DNA of 40,532 nt, taken from positions 1-40,532 of the forward strand of contig JAQTSA010000004.1 of assembly GCA_028711575.1 (NCBI GenBank), in the 5' to 3' direction. This DNA is from Candidatus Omnitrophota bacterium. Its GTDB lineage: Bacteria > Omnitrophota > Gorgyraeia > Duberdicusellales > 4484-171. Each line of letters opens with the position of its first letter. Position 1 is the stretch's first letter. Under the pieces are notes generated by a model that saw only the letters and a list, made by a program, of their open reading frames with translations, did no database searches and had not been told where the DNA came from. A program made the position numbers and the translations under genes. Of this stretch, positions 30,495-39,168 are shown piece after piece.

Positions 30495-31817
30495 ATGGCT
30501 GAACAAAAAAAACAGGAAATTTATAACATCTGTGTCGTTGGCGCCGGTCACGTTGGCTTGGTAGCTGCCGCGTGTTTTGCTGAACTCGGCAACAAAGTTG
30601 TCTGCGTCGATAATGATAAGAAAAGAATCGAAGCTCTTAGAAAACTTAAAATGCCCTTTTATGAGCCGAAAATGGAACCTTTAGTCGCGAAAAATTATAA
30701 TCGCAAAACACTGCAATTTTCGTCTTCTTTAAAGGATTCTATCAAAAAAGCTGAGGTCATTTTTCTTGCTGTGGGAACGCCGCCGCTTGAAGATGGGTCG
30801 GCTGATCTTACAGCAATTGAAACTGTTGCCAGAACTGTCGCTGAAAACCTGAATTCTTATAAGCTGATAGTAGAAAAATCAACTGTTCCGGTTCAAACTG
30901 GTAAAAAGGTCAAAGAGACTATATATAGGTATAAAAAGACGGATGTCCCGTTTGATGTGGCGTCAAACCCTGAGTTTTTAAGAGAAGGTAAGGCGGTATA
31001 TGATTTCTTTTACCCTGACCGGGTCGTTATCGGTACCGAATCAAAACGTGCTGAAGAAATCCTTAAAAGTATTTATGCTCCCCTGAAAGCGCCAATAGTT
31101 GTAACAAACATAAATACAGCTGAACTTATTAAACATGCGTCTAACTCCTTTTTAGCGACAAAGATATCGTTTATTAACGCGGTTTCCAGGGTTTGCGATT
31201 TAGCCGGCGCTGATATCGAAAAAGTCGCTTTGGCTATGGGATTAGATAAACGAATCGGATCTGATTTTCTTCAAGCCGGTATCGGCTATGGCGGGTTTTG
31301 TTTTCCTAAAGATTTAGAAGCTTTTATTTATATATCAAAACGGCTAGGCTATGATTTTGACCTGCTAAAAGCGGTAAAAGATATAAACGATAACCAACAG
31401 AAAAATTATGTTGAAAAAATTAAGGAACATCTTTGGATATTAAAGAAGAAAAAAATCGCTATTTTAGGCCTTTCTTTTAAACCGGACACTGACGATATGC
31501 GATTTGCTCCTTCAACGGCTATTGTTAACGCCTTTTTGAGTGAAGGCAGTCAGATCTCGGTGTATGACCCTAAAGCTATGCCCGAAGCGCGTGAGATGTT
31601 TAAAGGTAAAAAAATTCAATTTTGTTCAAACCTTTACGCGGCTGTAAAGGGGGCGGATTGTCTTTGCCTTGTCACTGAGTGGGACGGATTTAAAAAAATG
31701 GACCTCAAAAAAATCAAAAAAATCATGAATTATCCTTTAATCGCTGATGGCCGTAATATGTTTGATAAAGATAAAGTTACCGGCTTGGGGTTTGAATATC
31801 TTGGCGTAGGTAAGTAG
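30495..31817 (+). CDS. ugd: UDP-glucose 6-dehydrogenase
   Basis: VVGAGHVGLVAAACFAELGNKVVCVD, FLAVGTPPLEDGSADL, SNPEFLREGKAVYDF, GIGYGGFCFPKDLEAF (catalytic Cys). Confidence 0.93.
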   Translation: MAEQKKQEIYNICVVGAGHVGLVAAACFAELGNKVVCVDNDKKRIEALRKLKMPFYEPKMEPLVAKNYNRKTLQFSSSLKDSIKKAEVIFLAVGTPPLEDGSADLTAIETVARTVAENLNSYKLIVEKSTVPVQTGKKVKETIYRYKKTDVPFDVASNPEFLREGKAVYDFFYPDRVVIGTESKRAEEILKSIYAPLKAPIVVTNINTAELIKHASNSFLATKISFINAVSRVCDLAGADIEKVALAMGLDKRIGSDFLQAGIGYGGFCFPKDLEAFIYISKRLGYDFDLLKAVKDINDNQQKNYVEKIKEHLWILKKKKIAILGLSFKPDTDDMRFAPSTAIVNAFLSEGSQISVYDPKAMPEAREMFKGKKIQFCSNLYAAVKGADCLCLVTEWDGFKKMDLKKIKKIMNYPLIADGRNMFDKDKVTGLGFEYLGVGK

Positions 31818-31854
31818 CCTTTCTTTTTTCTGTATCCACTTTTTAGGAGAAGCT

Positions 31855-33150
31855 ATGACTAGTTATAGTATTCTTAGAGAAAAAATTTCTAAGAAAAAAG
31901 CAGTAATTTGTGTGATCGGGCTGGGGTATGTGGGCTTACCTTTGGTTGAAGCTTTTGCTGAATCCGGGTTTTTCGTCTATGGTTATGATACCAGTTTAGT
32001 TAAGATAAACAAACTTAATAAGGGAGAAAAATATATTGTTGATGTTTCTGAGAAAAGCGTTCTAAATTTGATAAAAGATAAAAAGTTTATACCGACTAAT
32101 GACTCTTCGGTTATTGCTTTTTCCGATGTTATTATCATTTGCGTTCCCACACCGTTACGTAAAGTTAAATTGCCTGATGTGTCTTTCGTTCGTCAGGCGG
32201 CTTCAGTAATTTCTAAGAACTTGCGGACGGGTCAGCTTATTGTTTTAGAGAGCACATCTTATCCGATGACAACTAGAGATGTGGTTTTGCCCCAGTTAAA
32301 AAAAAGTGGCCTGGTGCCGGAAAAAGATTTTTTTCTTTGTTTTTCTCCCGAACGGGTTAATCCGGCAGACAAAAAGTATCCTTTAACCAGGATCCCTAAA
32401 GTTGTTGGCGGGTTGTCAAAGCAGTCTACCGTTTTATCTAAAAATCTTTACTCGAAAATAATTAAAAAAATTTTTTCAGTTTCAAGCCCGGAAGTTGCCG
32501 AGGCCTCAAAACTTTTAGAAAATACTTTTCGTCTTATAAATATAGCTTTAATTAATGAGTTTGCTATTTTAGCGGATAAGTTAGGTATCAGTATCTGGGA
32601 GGTTATTGAAGCGGCGAAAACAAAGCCCTTTGGGTTTATGCCGTTTTATCCCGGCCCGGGTATTGGCGGCCATTGTATTCCAACCGACCCGTTGTACCTT
32701 TCCTGGAAAGCAAAGAAAATAGGGTTTAAAACTAAGATGATCGATTTAGCCGCTCAGTTAAACCGGCTGATGCCTCAGTTTGTTGTTGACCGGGTTTTAA
32801 AACGGATATCAAAAGAAAAGGAGCCGACAGTGCTGTTGATCGGTGTGACTTATAAGAAAGATGTCAAAGATTTGAGAGAAGCCCCGGCAATTGATATAAT
32901 CGAAATTTTTCAGAAAAGAGGAATTAAGGTAAAATACTATGATCCGCTGATACCTTTTTTAAAGATCGGGTCAGTTGACCTTAAGTCGGCGGCTTTATCG
33001 AAAAGTTCTTTAAACCAGGCAGATTGCACCTTAATCGTTACTGACCATAGCAGCCTTGATTATAAATTTATTCTTAAACATGCCCGGTTTGTCTTTGATG
33101 CCCGTAACGTTTATAAAGGGAAAAAGGCCGATAATTTGGAAGTGCTTTAA
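31855..33150 (+). CDS. Nucleotide sugar dehydrogenase (UDP-GlcNAc/ManNAc 6-dehydrogenase-like, WbpA/WecC family)
   Basis: IGLGYVGLPLVEAFAESGFFVYGYD, ICVPTPLRK, FSPERVNPADKKYP, GPGIGGHCIPTDPLYLSWKAK. Confidence 0.9.
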   Translation: MTSYSILREKISKKKAVICVIGLGYVGLPLVEAFAESGFFVYGYDTSLVKINKLNKGEKYIVDVSEKSVLNLIKDKKFIPTNDSSVIAFSDVIIICVPTPLRKVKLPDVSFVRQAASVISKNLRTGQLIVLESTSYPMTTRDVVLPQLKKSGLVPEKDFFLCFSPERVNPADKKYPLTRIPKVVGGLSKQSTVLSKNLYSKIIKKIFSVSSPEVAEASKLLENTFRLINIALINEFAILADKLGISIWEVIEAAKTKPFGFMPFYPGPGIGGHCIPTDPLYLSWKAKKIGFKTKMIDLAAQLNRLMPQFVVDRVLKRISKEKEPTVLLIGVTYKKDVKDLREAPAIDIIEIFQKRGIKVKYYDPLIPFLKIGSVDLKSAALSKSSLNQADCTLIVTDHSSLDYKFILKHARFVFDARNVYKGKKADNLEVL

Positions 33151-33243
33151 AATTTCAAAGTTGTCTTAGAATAAAAAGGTTATGTTTAGAAATTCGATTT
33201 ACGATTAGTTGTTTATTCGTTATAAAATTTAAGGAGGTATCCC

Positions 33244-34215
33244 ATGTTTTCAAAATTAAAAAACAAAAAAGTTTTAGTTACCGGCGGCGCGGGGTTTATT
33301 GGTTCACATATTGTAGAAGCGCTCATCAACCAGGATGTTAAGGTTACAGTTTTGGATAATTTCTTTAGTGGTAAGGAATCTAACCTTTCTTTTGTTTTAA
33401 AAGATAATAAATCGATAACTGATAATTTTGAACTCATTCGGGGAGATATCAGAGATTTAAATGATTGTCGAAAAGCGGCTGGCGGAGCTGACGTTATTAT
33501 CCATCAGGCAGCTTTACGCAGTGTGCCTAAGTCAATGGAAACTCCCTATGATTACAACGATGTTAACATAAACGGAACTTTGAATCTTTTGACGGCAGCT
33601 CGTGAGTTAGGAGTTAAACGGCTGGTTTTGGCATCTTCAAGTTCTGTGTACGGAGATACTGACAAGTTTCCTCAGGCCGAAGACGCCTATCCTTTGCTTA
33701 TTTCTCCTTATGCTTTATCTAAGTTGGCCGGGGAATATTATTGCCGTATTTTTGCTGAACATTTTGGGGTTGAAACGGTAGCTCTTCGCTATTTTAATGT
33801 TTTTGGGCCGCGTCAGGCTTTAGATGATGAGTACGCTGTTGTGATACCAAAGTTTATTGATTGTATTTTAAACGATAAGAAGCCGCCTATTTTTGGTAAC
33901 GGTAAGCAGTCACGAGATTTTACTTTTATTGATAATGTTGTTTTAGCCAATGTCTTAGCGGCAACGGTGGACGGAATAAGTAAAGAGGTATTCAACGTCG
34001 CCAATGGAAAAGATAATTCGGTTCTTGAGTTGGTTGCTTCTTTAAATAGTATTTTAGGTAAGAATATTGAGCCGGAATTTCTTCCCTTACGGGCGGGCGA
34101 TGTTTTTAGGACCTTAGCTGATATTTCTAAATTAAAAAAATTAACCGGCTTTTCGCCAAAAGTTGATTTTGAGCAGGGGTTACGCCGTACGGTAGATTAT
34201 TTTGTTGGGAAATGA
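33244..34215 (+). CDS. NAD-dependent epimerase/dehydratase (UDP-sugar 4-epimerase-like)
   Basis: VLVTGGAGFIGSHIVEALI, ASSSSVYGDTDKFPQAEDAYPLLISPYALSKLAGEYY (SxxYxxxK), RYFNVFGPRQ. Confidence 0.9.
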   Translation: MFSKLKNKKVLVTGGAGFIGSHIVEALINQDVKVTVLDNFFSGKESNLSFVLKDNKSITDNFELIRGDIRDLNDCRKAAGGADVIIHQAALRSVPKSMETPYDYNDVNINGTLNLLTAARELGVKRLVLASSSSVYGDTDKFPQAEDAYPLLISPYALSKLAGEYYCRIFAEHFGVETVALRYFNVFGPRQALDDEYAVVIPKFIDCILNDKKPPIFGNGKQSRDFTFIDNVVLANVLAATVDGISKEVFNVANGKDNSVLELVASLNSILGKNIEPEFLPLRAGDVFRTLADISKLKKLTGFSPKVDFEQGLRRTVDYFVGK

Positions 34216-34261
34216 TTCTAATCTTCTTTTAAAGAGTGTTTTTTTGCGCGTATATATATTT

Positions 34262-34417
34262 AAAATCTTGTTTTAGATATTTTGTATAGGCGCTTGCGGT
34301 TTCCCGCCAATTGGCGGTTTACCGCCGATTGGCGGATTGCTGACGAATGGCAAAATTCGACTACAGACTTTTTGTTTGACAAGTATGAGTCTCATTAAAG
34401 GTACCTGGTGCCTAAAT
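34262..34417 (+). repeat. Structured repeat unit B1, diverged copy upstream of UDP-glucuronate decarboxylase
   Basis: CGCTTGCGGTTTCCCGCCaattGGCGGTTTACCGCCgattGGCGG... GGCAAAATTCGACTACAGACTTTTTG ... ATTAAAGGTACCTGGTGCCTAAATAT; first hairpin decayed (AAAATCTTGTTTTAGATATTTTG). Confidence 0.85.
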
Positions 34418-34419
34418 AT

Positions 34420-34540
34420 CCTCAAAATCTCATTCTGACATTTTGAGGACAGCACTGCGGTTTACCGCCGATTGGCGGATTGCTGACGAATGGCAAAATT
34501 CGACTACAGACTTTTGTGCCAAAAGTCTGTAGTCTCATTA
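34420..34540 (+). repeat. Structured repeat unit B2 upstream of UDP-glucuronate decarboxylase
   Basis: CCTCAAAATctcattctgacATTTTGAGG, CCGCCgattGGCGG, GGCAAAATTCGACTACAGACTTTTGtgcCAAAAGTCTGTAGTC; abuts the SD AGGAGG at 34541. Confidence 0.9.
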
Positions 34541-34551
34541 AGGAGGGTTGT

Positions 34552-35481
34552 ATGAACATTTTGATTAGTGGCGGGTCCGGTTTTATCGGTTCTCACCTTT
34601 GTAAAAAATTTCTCGCCCAAGGACATCGGGTTATTTGTGTTGATAATTTTATAACCGGTAGAAAAGAAAACGTTGAAGATCTAATAACTAATGATAACTT
34701 TAAACTTTATGAGCATGATATATCGGAACCTTTCTTTATTGAAAGTGATATTGATTGGGTTTTGCATTTTGCCTCAATTGCTTCGCCAAAAGATTATATC
34801 GCCTATCCTATAAAAACATTGAAGTCCGGACTTTTAGGAACGCATAACTGTCTAGGTATCGCGAAAGCTAAAAAGGCGAAGTTTTTTTTGGCGTCAACTT
34901 CGGAAATTTATGGTGACCCCGATATCCACCCTCAGCCGGAAGAATATTGGGGTAGAGTTAATTCAATTGGGATTCGCTCCTGTTACGATGAATCTAAACG
35001 GGCAGCTGAAGCCTTGACTTATGCCTATTACCGGCAACATGGTTTAGATGTCAGGGTTATCAGAATTTTTAATACCTATGGGCCTAATATGCAGGCTGAC
35101 GATGGCCGGGTTGTGTCCAACTTTATAGTTCAAGCCTTAAGGTCTCAACCAATTACGGTTTATGGCCAGGGCGACCAAACTCGTTCATTCTGTTATATCG
35201 ATGATTTGATCGCTGGGATTTTGAAAGTTATGGGCGCTTATTATTATTTACCGATAAATCTGGGGAATCCGGCGGAATTTACAGTTTTAGAGTTAGCTCA
35301 GCTGACGCTTAAGCTTGTTGGCGCTAACTCGGGGATTGAGTATTTTCCTTTGCCGGAAGATGACCCGAAACAACGTAAACCGGATATAACTAAAGCAAAA
35401 GAAATTTTAAATTGGCAGCCTCAGGTTTCTTTGGAACAGGGACTGAAGAACACTATCGCTTATTTTAAATCTAAAATTTAA
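34552..35481 (+). CDS. UDP-glucuronate decarboxylase (UDP-xylose synthase family)
   Basis: ILISGGSGFIGSHLCKKFLAQGHRVICVDNFITGRKENV, LASTSEIYGDPDIHPQPEEYWGRVNSIGIRSCYDESKRAAEAL, RIFNTYGPNMQADDGRVVSNFIVQALR. Confidence 0.93.
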   Translation: MNILISGGSGFIGSHLCKKFLAQGHRVICVDNFITGRKENVEDLITNDNFKLYEHDISEPFFIESDIDWVLHFASIASPKDYIAYPIKTLKSGLLGTHNCLGIAKAKKAKFFLASTSEIYGDPDIHPQPEEYWGRVNSIGIRSCYDESKRAAEALTYAYYRQHGLDVRVIRIFNTYGPNMQADDGRVVSNFIVQALRSQPITVYGQGDQTRSFCYIDDLIAGILKVMGAYYYLPINLGNPAEFTVLELAQLTLKLVGANSGIEYFPLPEDDPKQRKPDITKAKEILNWQPQVSLEQGLKNTIAYFKSKI

Positions 35482-35502
35482 ACAAAAGGCTGAAAGATTA
35501 TT

Positions 35503-36630
35503 ATGAAAATACCTTTATTGGACCTTAAACGGGAGTACGCGTTACTGGAAAATGAAATAAACAAGGAAATTAAGACTTGTCTGTTATCTCAAAATTGGAT
35601 TTTGGGAGAAACTGTTTCTGATTTTGAGGATAAAGTCGCCAGTTATCTCGGCACAAAGTACGCAATCGGAGTCGCTTCCGGGACAGACGCTCTTATTCTG
35701 TCGTTACGGGCAATAGCCATGAAATATAAAAAAACTGAATTTTTTTCGTCAAAAGATGAAATAATAACTACGCCTTTTAGTTTCATAGCGACCGCCGAAG
35801 CGATTGTCCGGGCTGGGGCAAAACCGGTCTTTGTTGATATCGATCCTTACACTTACAATATTGATCCCCAAAAGGTAGAAAAAGCGATTAATAAAAATAC
35901 TGTTGGTATCCTTCCGGTACATTTATACGGGTTGTCCGCCGATATGAGCGCGATTATGCGATTGGCTCGTAAAAATAAGTTGTTTGTTTTAGAAGATGTT
36001 GCTCAAGCCTTTGGCGCTTGTTGCGACTTAAAAAATAAACAGCGTCTTGGTTCTATCGGCGATTGCGGAGCTTTTAGCTTTTTTCCTTCAAAGAACCTTG
36101 GCGGTTATGGCGATGGCGGAATGATTTCTACTAATTGTCAAAAGATAGAAAAAAATTTAAAAGTTTTACGTAATCACGGGCAAACTAAAACCTATGAAGC
36201 TTCTTTCTCGGGATACAATTCCCGTCTGGACGCTTTACAGGCGGCAATTTTAGGCGTAAAACTTAAAAAAATAGATGAGTTTAACGATGCTCGCCGCCGT
36301 GTTGCTAAAGACTATAACGCCGCCTTTAGTAAAATAAAACAAATTACTGTTCCTCAAGGTTATGATAAGGGACATATCTATCATTTGTATACGATTGCTG
36401 TATCTTCCGGCCGGGATAAACTGCTGAAGTATCTCAATGATAAAGGCGTTACGGCGCGGGTTTATTATCCTGTACTTATTAGCCGGATGAAATCGTTTAA
36501 GGCGGCGCGGGTTCTTTCAGTTGAATCAGCTTATGCCTTGTCTAGGCGGGTCATAAGTCTGCCAATACATCCGTTTATGAAGAAGCAAGAGGCCGATTAT
36601 GTCATTAAAGTTGTGAGTGATTTCTTTTAA
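35503..36630 (+). CDS. DegT/DnrJ/EryC1/StrS family sugar aminotransferase
   Basis: IPLLDLKREYALLENEI, GVASGTDALILSLRA, LEDVAQAFGACC, FSFFPSKNLGGYGDGGMI (PLP Lys), YNSRLDALQAAIL. Confidence 0.93.
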   Translation: MKIPLLDLKREYALLENEINKEIKTCLLSQNWILGETVSDFEDKVASYLGTKYAIGVASGTDALILSLRAIAMKYKKTEFFSSKDEIITTPFSFIATAEAIVRAGAKPVFVDIDPYTYNIDPQKVEKAINKNTVGILPVHLYGLSADMSAIMRLARKNKLFVLEDVAQAFGACCDLKNKQRLGSIGDCGAFSFFPSKNLGGYGDGGMISTNCQKIEKNLKVLRNHGQTKTYEASFSGYNSRLDALQAAILGVKLKKIDEFNDARRRVAKDYNAAFSKIKQITVPQGYDKGHIYHLYTIAVSSGRDKLLKYLNDKGVTARVYYPVLISRMKSFKAARVLSVESAYALSRRVISLPIHPFMKKQEADYVIKVVSDFF

Positions 36631-36654
36631 TTTTTATCTTTTTAAGGAGTGATG

Positions 36655-37713
36655 ATGGCTAATTTAAAAAAGGTGTTGGTTACCGGTTCCGGCGGGCTAA
36701 TCGGCTCGCAATCGGTTAATTTTTTCGCTGAGCGCGGCTTTAATGTCGTGGGTATCGATAACGATATGCGCTCTTACTTTTTTGGCCAGGAAGCCAGCAC
36801 TAAAGATATCTGTGATGAGTTTAAGAAGAGCCTTTTAGACCGTTACGCTCATTATTCTTGCGACATTCGCGATTATTCGGAGATAGAAGACATCTTTAAA
36901 AATCATAAATTTGATTTGATAATTCATACCGCGGCTCAACCTTCTCATGATTGGGCGGCTCGTGAACCGTTGACCGATTTTTCAGTTAACGCTAACGGTA
37001 CCCTTAATCTTTTGGAAAATGCCCGCAAATTCTCACCGGATGCGGTTTTTATTTTTACTTCAACAAACAAAGTTTATGGTGACGCGCCAAACTCGCTTCC
37101 TTTAGTAGAAGAGGATACGCGGTGGGAAATTGAAACTAATCATCCTTTTTATCAGGGAATAGATGAGACGATGTCGATAGATAACTCAACGCACAGTATT
37201 TTTGGCGCGTCAAAAGTTGCTGCTGATATTTTGGTGCAAGAGTATGGCCGTTATTTTTCTATGAAAACCGCCAGTTTCCGGGGAGGGTGCCTTACTGGTC
37301 CGATGCATAAGGGCGCGGAACTTCACGGGTTTTTAGCCTATTTGGCTAAATGTGTTATGCTGAATCGAAAGTATACGGTTTATGGGTATCAGGGCAAGCA
37401 GGTTAGAGATAATATTCATTGTTATGACTTGGTCAATTGTTTTTGGCATTTTTATCAGAACCCCCGCTGCGGAGAAGTTTATAATATCGGAGGAAGCCGG
37501 CACTCTAATATCTCAATGAAGGAGGCTATAACCTATTTTGAGAAAAAATTAAATAAAAAATCAGTGATCGAATACAGCCAAACTAATAGAGTTGGTGATC
37601 ATATTTGGTATATATCCGATGTCAGCAAATTTAAGACTCATTATCCTAAATGGGAATTTAAGTACGATATTTATGCAATTATGGATGAGATATGTCTGAA
37701 AAACAAAGTTTAG
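36655..37713 (+). CDS. NAD-dependent epimerase, CDP-paratose 2-epimerase-like
   Basis: [118 protein letters not shown] at 36644-36649 favours ATG 36655. Confidence 0.85.
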   Translation: MANLKKVLVTGSGGLIGSQSVNFFAERGFNVVGIDNDMRSYFFGQEASTKDICDEFKKSLLDRYAHYSCDIRDYSEIEDIFKNHKFDLIIHTAAQPSHDWAAREPLTDFSVNANGTLNLLENARKFSPDAVFIFTSTNKVYGDAPNSLPLVEEDTRWEIETNHPFYQGIDETMSIDNSTHSIFGASKVAADILVQEYGRYFSMKTASFRGGCLTGPMHKGAELHGFLAYLAKCVMLNRKYTVYGYQGKQVRDNIHCYDLVNCFWHFYQNPRCGEVYNIGGSRHSNISMKEAITYFEKKLNKKSVIEYSQTNRVGDHIWYISDVSKFKTHYPKWEFKYDIYAIMDEICLKNKV

Positions 37714-37719
37714 AGAGCA

Positions 37720-39132
37720 ATGATTGAATCTTTTCGTAGGTCTTACCCGGTATATGTTTTTATTGATCTTTGCCTTGTGGGCTTGAGTTTTGCTATAGTC
37801 TATTTCAGTAATTTTATAAATGTTTCAAGCCCGGGTTTAGTTTTTGATACAACAAATTTAAATAAATATATTTTTATTTTTACAATTTGGGCCTTTTTTA
37901 TTGTTATAGCTTTTGCTAAAAACAATCTTCATTGTACCGATCGCAGTCTTAGCCTTGGCGGCGAGATAACAAAAGCTATTATTTCTGTTTCTTTATCCAG
38001 CTGTATAGTATCAGCGGTCCTTTTTTTCGCCAAATATAAATTTTTTCCCCGATCATTATTCCTAGAAAGTTTTGTTTTGCTTTGTTTTTTCCTTGTTTCA
38101 TTCAGAGTGATTAAACGGTTGATCTTAAGGCAGTTAATAAAGCGCGGATTTCATAATATTAACGTTTTAATCGTTGGTGCGAATAATTTGGGAGAGTTGG
38201 TGTTGAATCAGATTGAAAAACTTCCTTGGTGGGGGTTTAAAGTAGTTGGTTTTATTGATCCAAAGATTATTAGTCCGATTAAAGGTGTCAAGGTTGTTGG
38301 CGGCCTTAAAGATTTTTCTAAAATAGTCAAAGAGCTTTTTGTGGATGAAGTGATGATCGCTTTACCGGTATACGATAAAGCTGTTATTCATTTGATCGCT
38401 CAGGCAAAAAAAATGAAATTGGGAGTAAAGGTAATTCCTAAGAATATCGAAGAAAGTATGCCTCAAATCAGCACAAGTTATTTGGGGACAGTGCCTTTGC
38501 TTACTTTTAAGGAACGCCATCATTATCCGGTAGAATTTTTTATAAAAAGAACCTTTGACTTTTTGAGTGCTTTGGTAATTCTGCTTTTTCTTATGCCGAT
38601 AATGGCTGTGATCGCTTTACTAATAAAGATCGATTCACCCGGCCCGGCTTTTTTTGTTCAGGAAAGAGTCGGTTATAAAGGAAAAATATTTAAATGTTTA
38701 AAGTTTAGATCAATGGTTGAAAATGCTGAAAAGTTACGGACTGAGTTATCGTCTCGCAATGAAGTTAAGGGGGGGATTATTTTTAAAATAAAGGACGATC
38801 CCCGGATTACTAAATTCGGTAAAATTTTAAGAAAATTCAGCTTAGATGAACTTCCCCAAATTATTAATGTCCTAAAAGGAGAAATGAGTTTCGTCGGCCC
38901 GCGTCCGCCGATAGTCGATGAAGTCAATAGCTATAATCATGATCAAATGCAAAGGCTATCAGTTCGTCCGGGATTGACCGGACTGACTCAAGTTAAGGGG
39001 CGGAGTGAATTGACTTTTAAAAAATGGGTTCGCTGGGATTTATGGTATATAAATAACTGGTCGTTTGCTCTTGATTTACAGATTATTCTTTGGACAATAC
39101 CTGTAGTTTTAAAAGGCAAAGGTGCTTATTAA
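37720..39132 (+). CDS. Polyprenyl glycosylphosphotransferase (WbaP-like sugar transferase)
   Basis: N-terminal TM helices and CoA-binding-like domain, C-terminal KRTFDFLSALVILLFLMPIMAVIALLIKIDSPGPAFFVQERVGYKGKIFKCLKFRSM, KFGKILRKFSLDELPQIINVLKGEMSFVGPRPP. Confidence 0.94.
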   Translation: MIESFRRSYPVYVFIDLCLVGLSFAIVYFSNFINVSSPGLVFDTTNLNKYIFIFTIWAFFIVIAFAKNNLHCTDRSLSLGGEITKAIISVSLSSCIVSAVLFFAKYKFFPRSLFLESFVLLCFFLVSFRVIKRLILRQLIKRGFHNINVLIVGANNLGELVLNQIEKLPWWGFKVVGFIDPKIISPIKGVKVVGGLKDFSKIVKELFVDEVMIALPVYDKAVIHLIAQAKKMKLGVKVIPKNIEESMPQISTSYLGTVPLLTFKERHHYPVEFFIKRTFDFLSALVILLFLMPIMAVIALLIKIDSPGPAFFVQERVGYKGKIFKCLKFRSMVENAEKLRTELSSRNEVKGGIIFKIKDDPRITKFGKILRKFSLDELPQIINVLKGEMSFVGPRPPIVDEVNSYNHDQMQRLSVRPGLTGLTQVKGRSELTFKKWVRWDLWYINNWSFALDLQIILWTIPVVLKGKGAY

Positions 39133-39168
39133 CTCTAAAAGAACTAATTTAGAAAAGAATCAACAGTT

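Noticed and set aside
34273-34455. Minus-strand 60-aa ORF with PPIGGKPPIGGKP repeats
   Set aside because: Translation of the antisense of the GGCGG/CCGCC hairpin repeats, not a credible protein.
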